Under the pieces are notes generated by a model, which saw only the letters and a program-made list of their open reading frames with translations, was not told the origin of the DNA and searched no databases. This document shows positions 57,035-64,000 of a stretch of 64,000 bases of DNA, piece by piece. The translations under genes were made by a program, and so were the position numbers. Within the stretch, counting starts at the first letter, position 1. Each line of letters starts with the position of its first letter. The stretch covers positions 310,001 through 374,000 of the forward strand of contig JADJSG010000004.1 of NCBI GenBank assembly GCA_016711825.1. Reading direction: 5' to 3'. Source of the stretch: Bacteroidota bacterium. GTDB lineage: Bacteria; Bacteroidota; Bacteroidia; Chitinophagales; Chitinophagaceae.

Positions 57035-57892
57035 GTGTATCTTAAATACCTTACTCATTTGAAAACCCTTACAAATCATATTCTTATTTTTGATAAAGAT
57101 TGCCCTTTGTGTACCATCTATACAAAGCTGTTTGTAAAATATGGGTTTCTGGATGATAAAGGCCGCCAAGCCTACCAAGATATGGATTTTGATAATACCA
57201 ATGTTGACACCGATTTAGCTCGAAACCAAATTGCTTTATTAAATACAACTACCGGTGAGGCGATATACGGAATTGATGCCTTAACAAAAGTGCTCGCAAA
57301 TAAATTTTCATTCATCGGTTTATTTATGAAATTTAAACCTTTGTATTGGCTGATGACCCAGTTATATAGTTTAATTTCTTACAATAGAAAAATAGTCATC
57401 CCTGTATCATGTAATAACCTAACAAGCTGCAATCCATCAAAAAATTGGTTTTGGCGTATCCTATTTATATTGATTTGCGGTGTTGCAGTTCAACTTGTAT
57501 ACCCATTATACATGAATACTTTTTTTGAAAAATCAATTATTAACACTTTCTACTTAAAAGAGTCATTGCTGTTTGTTGGACTGTTGATTTTCCAAAGATT
57601 CTTTTGCATCCTTTTAAAAGAAAAAAATAGCTATGATTATATTGGGCATGTGTCATTTATATCATTCATGGCGGCACTTTATCTAATTTGTTTTTATGTT
57701 TTGCTAAAAATACTAAGCTTAATGGGTATCGAGACTACCTTGCTGGGAATTATTTGTTATGGCATAGTGTCAGGTTGGATGTTTCTTGAACATCGAAGAA
57801 GGATGAACATATTAGGAATGAATAAGTGGTTGACTTGGAGTTGGGTATTGTATAAAATAATTGTTTTTGGTTTGGTGTTTTCGTTAGTATAA
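57035..57892 (+). CDS. DCC-family thiol-disulfide oxidoreductase-like membrane protein
   Basis: Residues ~14-110 form a DCC (DUF393) domain: HILIFDKDCPLCTIYTKLF holds the name-giving Asp-Cys-x-x-Cys (Asp22, Cys23, Cys26). The C-terminal half, ~140-285, contains four or more hydrophobic helices (WRILFILICGVAVQLVYPLY, SLLFVGLLIFQRFFCILL, FISFMAALYLICFYVLLKI, WVLYKIIVFGLVFSLV), unusual since many DCC proteins are short and soluble. The start is GTG 57035 or TTG 57059; there is no in-frame ATG before the DCC motif. Its redox partner is unknown. Confidence 0.72.
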   Translation: MYLKYLTHLKTLTNHILIFDKDCPLCTIYTKLFVKYGFLDDKGRQAYQDMDFDNTNVDTDLARNQIALLNTTTGEAIYGIDALTKVLANKFSFIGLFMKFKPLYWLMTQLYSLISYNRKIVIPVSCNNLTSCNPSKNWFWRILFILICGVAVQLVYPLYMNTFFEKSIINTFYLKESLLFVGLLIFQRFFCILLKEKNSYDYIGHVSFISFMAALYLICFYVLLKILSLMGIETTLLGIICYGIVSGWMFLEHRRRMNILGMNKWLTWSWVLYKIIVFGLVFSLV

Positions 57893-58041
57893 TAAATGAG
57901 ACGCTTTTAAACCTGGTTAATTATAGTCAGTAAATTCAAATTTATAAAGTTGCAAATCGTTCTTTTGAGACATCGTTCTAACGATAAAATACAAGTCGAT
58001 TACTTTAGTATACCCTTTTGACCATATCTTTACAAACTTCC

Positions 58042-59688
58042 ATGTCAGTACTTTTAACAACACTTAACGCAAAATATATTCATAGCAATTTAGCCATCAG
58101 ATTGCTTTATCAACTCAATAAACATCATGCTGGATTGGCCTGGAAAGAGTTTACCATCAAAGAACCTAAAGATGAAATTGCCCAATATTGCAAAGATTTT
58201 GACGTGGTGGCATTCAGTGTATATATCTGGAATTTTACACAAACACTTGAAGTATGTAGAAAAATCAAAGCCCTCAATCCTAAGGTCAAAATCATGTTGG
58301 GTGGTCCGGAGGTGAGTTATGAATACGAACCCGTCATCATGCTTGACGAAGTAGATTATATTGTGATAGGAGAAGGCGAAATACCCTTTGCTCGTTTTTT
58401 AGAAAATGATCAACAAACGGCTATCATACCAGGTATTGTTTCAAAAAAAGATGGACAGCTGATTTATATACCCTCTCTTGAAGATTTTGAACTGTCTGCA
58501 TTAGCAGATATAAATCCTTATATAGACGACAATGTAACAGACTTGAAGAATAAAGTGTTGTATATCGAAACCTCAAGAGGATGCCCTTATAAATGTTCGT
58601 TTTGCTTAGCAAGCCTTGACAATAAAGTTCGTTACCTATCGATGCCACGTATCAAAGCAAATCTTTTGTACTTAATGCAACATGGGAAGGTTATTAAATT
58701 TTTAGACCGCACTTTTAATGTTAAAAAAGATTTTACCCTTGAGATTTTTCAATTCATTTTAGATCATCATCAGCCGGGCAATATTTTTCAATTTGAAATT
58801 ACTGCGGATATTTTGCATCCTGATATCATTAAGTATGTCAATGAAGTAGTGCCTAAAGGATTGTTCAGGTTTGAAATCGGGATTCAAACGGTCAATCAAA
58901 AAGCCAATCTTGAAGTCAGTCGTAAGCAAAATTTTTACAAAACCAAAGGGGTGATTGAGCAGGTAAGAGATAAAATTGAAATGCATTTAGATTTAATTGT
59001 AGGGCTCCCTTTAGATTACTGGGAAGATGTAAAATACAGTATAGAAGAAGTTTTTAAAATATTTCCTCCAGAATTACAGCTCGGATTTTTAAAGTTTTTG
59101 AAAGGTACCCCGGTAAGAGATACATACCAACAACATCATTATGTTTTTGACCCAAACCCGCCATATCAAATCATTGAGAGCGACTATTTGAGCAAGGATG
59201 CATTGTATCAGATTACACAATTAGAATTTGCTTTAGAAGCCTATTGGAACAAAAAAAGAATGGTGAATAGCTTAAAATATATCACTCTTCATTACAGTAT
59301 TTTCGATTTTTTATTGGGGCTAGGCAAATATTTTGCGGAGAAATCAGATTATCACAAACATACCCATGAAGAAATTTATCAAATAGCGTTTGAATATCTT
59401 GAAAGGCATTATGCACATGACAAAATATTAAAACAATTGTTTGCCATTGATTATTATTTACAACATAAAATCAAACCCAAAATGTTGTTTATCGAAGAAG
59501 TGGAAAGGCAGGAAAGAAATCAATTGATAGAATCAATGAAACTAAATCATCATAAATACCGATTTGGCATTTTTGCCATTGATTTTGATTTTATGAATTT
59601 TCAACAACATCAAACTATCCAAAAAAGCATCAAACCCCTGGTAATACAATACAGTGGTATCGATAAAGCCCAAATCATAGAAGCTTAG
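58042..59688 (+). CDS. B12-binding domain radical SAM protein (DUF4080 family)
   Basis: I place the start at ATG 58042 (SVLLTTLNAKYIHSNLAIR); an earlier frame codon at 58018 adds eight residues. The 548 residues have a B12-binding-like Rossmann domain (~1-130; DFDVVAFSVYIWN, KIMLGGPEVSYE, DYIVIGEGEIPF), the radical SAM cluster CPYKCSFC in IETSRGCPYKCSFCLAS, FEIGIQTVNQKAN, LDLIVGLPLDYWED, and a C-terminal DUF4080 part. Family members resemble B12-dependent methyltransferases or MiaB-like enzymes; the substrate is not known. It stands alone and converges with meaB. Confidence 0.85.
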   Translation: MSVLLTTLNAKYIHSNLAIRLLYQLNKHHAGLAWKEFTIKEPKDEIAQYCKDFDVVAFSVYIWNFTQTLEVCRKIKALNPKVKIMLGGPEVSYEYEPVIMLDEVDYIVIGEGEIPFARFLENDQQTAIIPGIVSKKDGQLIYIPSLEDFELSALADINPYIDDNVTDLKNKVLYIETSRGCPYKCSFCLASLDNKVRYLSMPRIKANLLYLMQHGKVIKFLDRTFNVKKDFTLEIFQFILDHHQPGNIFQFEITADILHPDIIKYVNEVVPKGLFRFEIGIQTVNQKANLEVSRKQNFYKTKGVIEQVRDKIEMHLDLIVGLPLDYWEDVKYSIEEVFKIFPPELQLGFLKFLKGTPVRDTYQQHHYVFDPNPPYQIIESDYLSKDALYQITQLEFALEAYWNKKRMVNSLKYITLHYSIFDFLLGLGKYFAEKSDYHKHTHEEIYQIAFEYLERHYAHDKILKQLFAIDYYLQHKIKPKMLFIEEVERQERNQLIESMKLNHHKYRFGIFAIDFDFMNFQQHQTIQKSIKPLVIQYSGIDKAQIIEA

Positions 59689-59721
59689 TAATACCGATTT
59701 TCTTTAAACTCCCAGTGAAAT

Positions 59722-60630
59722 TTATTTAGTATATGTGGCTACAAACTGATATAAATTGAAGGATTCCTTGGCCATCGCAGTTTGAATTTGTAGCTGAAGC
59801 ACATCTTTTTGAATATCCTTCATACGTTTATGTTGGATCAATTGAAATGCCTTCATGGTCAACATTTCGAGCTGCCGATTTTTATTGTAATGGGTAAACT
59901 GATGATGCGCTTCCATGGCTTTTATGACAAGAGGAATACCTTCATTATTTGAAGCAATTGTTTTGATAACGGGTATTTCCCATTCTTTGGCTTTGTTGTG
60001 GGCTAGTATCTTAAGGTTTTTGACAAATTCGTCCGCATTGTTTCTGTCTCCTTTGTTGACAATAAAAATATCCGCTATTTCCATCACTCCCGCTTTCATG
60101 GTTTGTATTTCATCACCTGCTTCAGGCACTAAAGTTACGATGGTGGTATTGGCGATACCTGCGATTTCTACTTCACTTTGTCCAACACCAACTGTTTCGA
60201 TAAAAATATAATCGAAGTTGGCAGATTTTAATACTTCCAGCATTTCAATAACATGGGCACTCAAACCTCCCAATGAACCCCTACTTGCTACCGAGCGAAT
60301 AAATACATCTGGATGAAGGTAAAAATCGCTCATTCTGATTCTATCTCCTAACAATGCACCGAAGTTAAAAGGCGAAGAAGGGTCGACCGACAGCACAGCT
60401 ACTTTTTGCTGAGCTGCTGTAAGATTCAAAAGCAAGGCATTAATCAGGGTGCTTTTCCCTGCACCTGGTGGACCTGTAATACCAATAATTTTAGTGCCTG
60501 TATTGTTTACGAGATTCATTAAAATATCATCACATTGCCCTAAATTGTTTTCTACAATGGTTAATGTTTGGGCAATTGTTTTAAAATCACCTGCTGCGAT
60601 TTTTTCGAATATTTTTTTTGTGTCAGACAC
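59722..60630 (-). CDS. meaB: Methylmalonyl-CoA mutase-associated GTPase MeaB
   Basis: The 302 residues hold the G3E GTPase P-loop GPPGAGKS (53-60), AVLSVDPSSPFNFGALLGDRIRM with the switch region, IFIETVGVGQSEVEI and the NKGD specificity motif in IFIVNKGDRNNAD. MeaB loads and protects adenosylcobalamin in methylmalonyl-CoA mutase. The mutase genes are not in the window. Length is slightly short of some homologs but complete. Confidence 0.9.
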   Translation of the reverse strand: MSDTKKIFEKIAAGDFKTIAQTLTIVENNLGQCDDILMNLVNNTGTKIIGITGPPGAGKSTLINALLLNLTAAQQKVAVLSVDPSSPFNFGALLGDRIRMSDFYLHPDVFIRSVASRGSLGGLSAHVIEMLEVLKSANFDYIFIETVGVGQSEVEIAGIANTTIVTLVPEAGDEIQTMKAGVMEIADIFIVNKGDRNNADEFVKNLKILAHNKAKEWEIPVIKTIASNNEGIPLVIKAMEAHHQFTHYNKNRQLEMLTMKAFQLIQHKRMKDIQKDVLQLQIQTAMAKESFNLYQFVATYTK

Positions 60631-60732
60631 AATATGATTCTTGATTTTAAGTTATGTATTACAACTTCGCAAAAGTAATCTTCCAATCGCTTACTTTGCA
60701 ATAAATTGAATATATATTAGCGTAAATTTTAG

Positions 60733-61977
60733 GTGCACTTGAAAAATAAATTACATAATTTCTTACAAATACTTCCCCATGATGTTTTTACATTTTTGGC
60801 ATGTGTAACTGTTATTGTAGGTATGTATTTGTCGCGTGCTATGATGAGTATAGGCATGATAGTGTTGATATCGTCTGCCATACTGAATGTAAAATTGCAG
60901 TCGAATGTTAAAGCCTTTATGCAAAAGCCACACCTACTGATGCTTACAGGGTATTTTTTATTATTTTCTTTATCTTATTTTTGGTCAGATGATGTTGGTT
61001 ATTATAAAGAAAGAATGCAGATCATGTTTCCATTCCTGATTTTGCCATTTTCGTTTTTATCAATGAATCGTTGGGAAATGAAATGGTACGACATCCTCAT
61101 ATTGCTTTTTATACTATTAAATTTATCTGGAATCGGCTGGAGTTTACATGAATATTACTTACAAAAGGAAGCCTATGATGCGGGTTATGGATTTTCAAAA
61201 TTAATACCTACGCCATTTAAAAATGATCATATTCGGTTTAGCATAGCTGTAGTGATGAGTATGTGTTTTTGTGTTGATTTATTTATAAAACATAGCAATC
61301 GTATGATTCGCGGTTTGCTATTGCTGGTGATAGCCATTGACATAGTTTATATTCACATTTTATCAGCCAAAACAGGCATTGTCGCTTTTTATTTAGTTTC
61401 CTTTATTGCCATTATTCAGTTTATTTTCTCCACTAAATTTCGAAAATTAGGTGTTGCCTTTTTATTTATACTGATCAGTTTACCCTTTGTGATGTTTTTG
61501 ATTTTTCCATCCTTCAAAAACAAACTAGGATATATTAAATATTCCATTACTCAGATGGGCAATACTGAAAAAGAAACAAATATCAGCGATGAGGGCAGAT
61601 TGATTTCCTATCAATATGCTTTTGAAATTATTCGCTTACGCCCATTGATAGGTGTAGGTATTGGAGATGTTTATGGTCAAATGAAGCAACGGTATGACCG
61701 CGACTTTCCGCATCTGCAATCAGCCACTTTACTGCCGCACAATCAATTTTTAATGGCGGGGGTTGCTATTGGTTTATTAGGAATGATTTATTTACTGATG
61801 ATGCAAATTTCTATTTATCGTCTGGTCAAAAAAAATGATTTTCTGTATTTAAGTTTTTGCATTATAATGTTTTTTACCATGATGATAGAACCATTATATG
61901 AAACACAATATGGCACTTGTATCTTTTTGTTTTTTTTGTTGTTATTGATGAAAAGGTCAAAGTATTATTTAGCATGA
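60733..61977 (+). CDS. O-antigen ligase family (Wzy_C) membrane protein
   Basis: The 414 residues contain ten or more hydrophobic helices and the Wzy_C landmark IIRLRPLIGVGIGDVYGQM followed by LPHNQFLMAGVAIGLLGMIYLL; the loop before it holds SDEGRLISYQYAFEI, where the Arg of GR is typical. Such inner-membrane proteins polymerise or ligate surface glycans. The start is GTG 60733 or TTG 60739, with no nearby ATG. It has no other glycan genes next to it. Confidence 0.82.
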   Translation: MHLKNKLHNFLQILPHDVFTFLACVTVIVGMYLSRAMMSIGMIVLISSAILNVKLQSNVKAFMQKPHLLMLTGYFLLFSLSYFWSDDVGYYKERMQIMFPFLILPFSFLSMNRWEMKWYDILILLFILLNLSGIGWSLHEYYLQKEAYDAGYGFSKLIPTPFKNDHIRFSIAVVMSMCFCVDLFIKHSNRMIRGLLLLVIAIDIVYIHILSAKTGIVAFYLVSFIAIIQFIFSTKFRKLGVAFLFILISLPFVMFLIFPSFKNKLGYIKYSITQMGNTEKETNISDEGRLISYQYAFEIIRLRPLIGVGIGDVYGQMKQRYDRDFPHLQSATLLPHNQFLMAGVAIGLLGMIYLLMMQISIYRLVKKNDFLYLSFCIIMFFTMMIEPLYETQYGTCIFLFFLLLLMKRSKYYLA

Positions 61978-62041
61978 GAAGGGAGATTAGGAGATGAGAG
62001 ATTTGAGATTAGAGATGAGAGATTAGAGATAGGATGATTGG
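61975..62041 (+). repeat. Imperfect purine-rich tandem repeat (GAGATTAG type)
   Basis: The units GAGATTAG, GAGATGAGAG, GAGATTAGAGAT recur head to tail over about 67 bases starting just before the stop of the O-antigen ligase-like gene. The plus strand is nearly all A, G and T. Confidence 0.75.
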
Positions 62042-62316
62042 ATGTGGAATTTAAACTATTTTTCAAATCAACCACAATATGCCCATATGATTAATCAGTC
62101 ACATCAATTAGTCAAATAATATAAGTGCAAGCCCATATCTACCTCCTACTAACTCTTTACTATTTACTATTTCCTATTTCTACTCCCTATTTACTTTTTA
62201 CTATTTACTATTCCCTATTTACTATTTACTATTTCCGATTCCCTATTTTCTTTCCCCTCCTAACTATTTCCTATACACAATTCCCTAATTACTCTTAAAC
62301 TATTTATCTTTACTCA
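61978..62316. other. Intergenic region dominated by low-complexity repeats
   Basis: It contains a purine-rich block and a pyrimidine-rich block, listed separately, with about 100 bases of ordinary AT-rich DNA between them (62042-62140). No ORF is credible; the GH92 promoter must lie within or after the second block. Confidence 0.6.
62141..62285 (+). repeat. Imperfect pyrimidine-rich tandem repeat (CTATTTA/CTATTTCC type)
   Basis: The units CTATTTA, CTATTTCC and TACTCC recur at least ten times, with the phase drifting. The block ends about 30 bases before the GH92 start. Confidence 0.75.
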
Positions 62317-64000
62317 ATGAAATATACACTACATGCTTTTTGTATTTTAATGGTGCATTGTTGCTTTTTACCATCAGCTTATAGTCAACAAGCCACGAAT
62401 ACTAAAACAACAATGAATTCACTCACCACTTATGTCAATCCATTTATAGGTACTGGTGGTCATGGTCATACATTTCCCGGACCTACCATGCCCTTTGGTG
62501 CTTGTCAGGTGGGGCCCGATACCCGATTAGAAGGGTGGGATGGATGTAGTGGCTATCATTTTTCAGATACCGTTATTTATGGTTTTAGTCATACCCATTT
62601 AAGTGGCACAGGTTGTAGTGATTATGGAGATATTTTATTAATGCCTGTTACCAAAAACATGCCTCTTTATCAATATCAATATGCTTCTCACTTTTCGCAT
62701 ACCAATGAAAAAGCACAGGCTGGGTATTATCAGGTGTTTTTAGATGACCCGAAAGTAAATGTGGAATTGACAAGTACTTTGCATGGAGGCGTTCATCGAT
62801 ACACCTTTCAACCTAATGATGAACAATATGTGATACTTGATTTAAAACATCGAGATCAAGTACTTGATAGTAAAATGGAAAAAATAGATGATTACACATT
62901 GCGGGGTTATCGATTTTCAAAAGCCTGGGCACAAAATCAAAAAGTATTTTTCGAAATCACCTTTTCAAAACCGATTGAATGGATTCAATACGAAGCTATT
63001 GCAAAAGGAAGCAATACAACTGCAGTACCCATTGAAAAATCATTGCATTGTATCATTCATTTTCAACAAGAAGGTGGAGCCCAGCCTGATCAAAAAGCAA
63101 CAAAAAACCCTTTACAACTTATCACAAAGGTAAGCATCAGTGGTGTGGATGAAGATGGTGCACATAAAAACATGCTCGCAGAAATGCCTGATTGGGACTT
63201 TGACAATTACCACACCCTTGCTCAAAAAGAATGGGAAAAAGAACTTTCTAAAATACAAATTACACAAACAGAGGGCTCCAAGCATGACAATCATGCTTCC
63301 TCTGTTGAGCAACTGACAATATTCTATACTGCGCTTTATCATTGTATGATACACCCTTCAATTTACAATGATGTAGATGGTCGTTATCGTGGTCGTGATG
63401 ATAAGATACACAATACAGAGGGTTTATTTGATTATTATACTGTGTTTAGTTTGTGGGACACCTATCGGGCTTTACACCCATTATTAACGATCATAGACAA
63501 AAAGCGCAGCAACGACTTTATCAATACCTTCATTAAACAATATGAACAAGGAGGACGATTACCCATTTGGGAGTTGAGTAGTAATGAAACGAATTGTATG
63601 ATAGGCTATCATGTAGTGAGTGTAATATGGGATAGCTATCAAAAAGGCATTCGTGGTTTTGATGCAGAAAAAGCTTATGAAGCCATGACAAAAATAGCGA
63701 CTCATTATACCGATTATGAAGGAGAAGGATTATCATTAAAATTAAAAGAAAGTGCTCGAAAAGGGGCAGCAGATGCTGATGCATTGGAAAGCTATTGTAA
63801 ATATGGATATGTACGATCAGATGATTCGCATGAGAGTGTGAGCAAGACTCTTGAATATGCTTATGATGACTGGTGTATTGCCCAAATGGCGAATGCACTA
63901 GGTAAGAAAAAGGATTATGCATACTATACAAACAGAAGTCAATATTGGAAAAATGTGTATGATCCTACTACAGGGTTTATGCGAGCAAGGAAGAATGGTT
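62317..64000 (+). CDS. GH92 family alpha-1,2-mannosidase, 3'-truncated by the window edge
   Basis: ATG 62317 opens a frame without stop to the window end (561 full codons). A signal peptide (MKYTLHAFCILMVHCCFLPSAYSQ) is followed by YVNPFIGTGGHGHTFPG, the GH92 hallmark N-terminus, then MPFGACQVGPDTR, DGCSGYHFSDTVIYGFSHTHLSG and GDILLMPV. In the (alpha/alpha)6 part, DVDGRYRGRD, LFDYYTVFSLWDTYRALHPL, LPIWELSSNETNCMIGYH and ESVSKTLEYAYDDWCIAQ are typical. GH92 enzymes are calcium-dependent exo-mannosidases acting on N-glycans or fungal mannan. The C-terminus, with catalytic acid residues, lies partly outside. Confidence 0.92.
   Translation, partial: MKYTLHAFCILMVHCCFLPSAYSQQATNTKTTMNSLTTYVNPFIGTGGHGHTFPGPTMPFGACQVGPDTRLEGWDGCSGYHFSDTVIYGFSHTHLSGTGCSDYGDILLMPVTKNMPLYQYQYASHFSHTNEKAQAGYYQVFLDDPKVNVELTSTLHGGVHRYTFQPNDEQYVILDLKHRDQVLDSKMEKIDDYTLRGYRFSKAWAQNQKVFFEITFSKPIEWIQYEAIAKGSNTTAVPIEKSLHCIIHFQQEGGAQPDQKATKNPLQLITKVSISGVDEDGAHKNMLAEMPDWDFDNYHTLAQKEWEKELSKIQITQTEGSKHDNHASSVEQLTIFYTALYHCMIHPSIYNDVDGRYRGRDDKIHNTEGLFDYYTVFSLWDTYRALHPLLTIIDKKRSNDFINTFIKQYEQGGRLPIWELSSNETNCMIGYHVVSVIWDSYQKGIRGFDAEKAYEAMTKIATHYTDYEGEGLSLKLKESARKGAADADALESYCKYGYVRSDDSHESVSKTLEYAYDDWCIAQMANALGKKKDYAYYTNRSQYWKNVYDPTTGFMRARKNG

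Noticed and set aside
61975..62285. CRISPR-like array in the repeats before GH92
   Set aside because: The units are short, drifting and have no unique spacers; they are low-complexity tandem repeats.

Overview
The window looks like a chromosomal piece of a Bacteroidota bacterium, probably near the Chitinophagales/Sphingobacteriales. The DNA is AT-rich by eye. Six large secreted proteins end in type A C-terminal sorting domains of the type IX secretion system (T9SS), a GLPGLI-family protein opens the window, and the order parA-parB-DUF5683-dapB and the block uppS-bamA-skp-skp are arrangements I know from this phylum. Several genes are preceded by TAnnTTTG-like promoter boxes. I see no tRNA, rRNA, CRISPR array, prophage or insertion sequence. 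The window is mostly housekeeping genes mixed with secreted surface proteins.

Layout. 1-12.3 kb: a truncated GLPGLI gene, a class V aminotransferase, mfd (frameshifted), a T9SS beta-propeller protein, a small membrane protein, a UPF1/IGHMBP2-like helicase (frameshifted), a J-KTSC protein and a T9SS-targeted sulfatase. 12.5-18.3 kb: lutB with a coupled polysaccharide deacetylase, convergent hemW, and a D15-type outer-membrane protein. 19-25.8 kb: a giant modular adhesin (frameshifted) and two small paralogous secreted proteins. 26.3-32.3 kb: lipA with a possible small membrane ORF, two divergent T9SS proteins and a SIMPL protein. 32.3-37.4 kb: one minus-strand run parA-parB-DUF5683-dapB-zapA-polX. 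38-42.4 kb: a second giant adhesin. 42.5-46.7 kb: a six-gene molybdenum cofactor operon with an embedded TSUP transporter. 46.8-54.3 kb: pyrH, then uppS-bamA-skp-skp (outer-membrane biogenesis) and acpP-fabF (fatty acid synthesis). 54.4-64 kb: a secreted nuclease, a lipoprotein, two radical SAM proteins, a DCC-family membrane protein, meaB, an O-antigen ligase-like protein and the start of a GH92 mannosidase that runs off the end.

Three genes (mfd, the helicase and the first adhesin) are each broken by one base in a homopolymer, and in each case a one-base correction restores a full-length family member. That points to sequence error more than to three independent pseudogenes, but reads are needed to decide.

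The most interesting biology is: a roughly 220-residue extracellular domain present three times in two giant adhesins, which I cannot assign to a named family; a PolX protein whose polymerase metal-binding residues are all changed while its PHP phosphoesterase site looks intact; an ALK/LTK-like glycine-rich module in an adhesin, encoded partly by a GGC microsatellite; a Moco operon whose MoaE and MoeB-like proteins lack residues normally conserved; and a degenerate intergenic repeat family. I see no defence island and nothing that amounts to a clear new multi-gene system.
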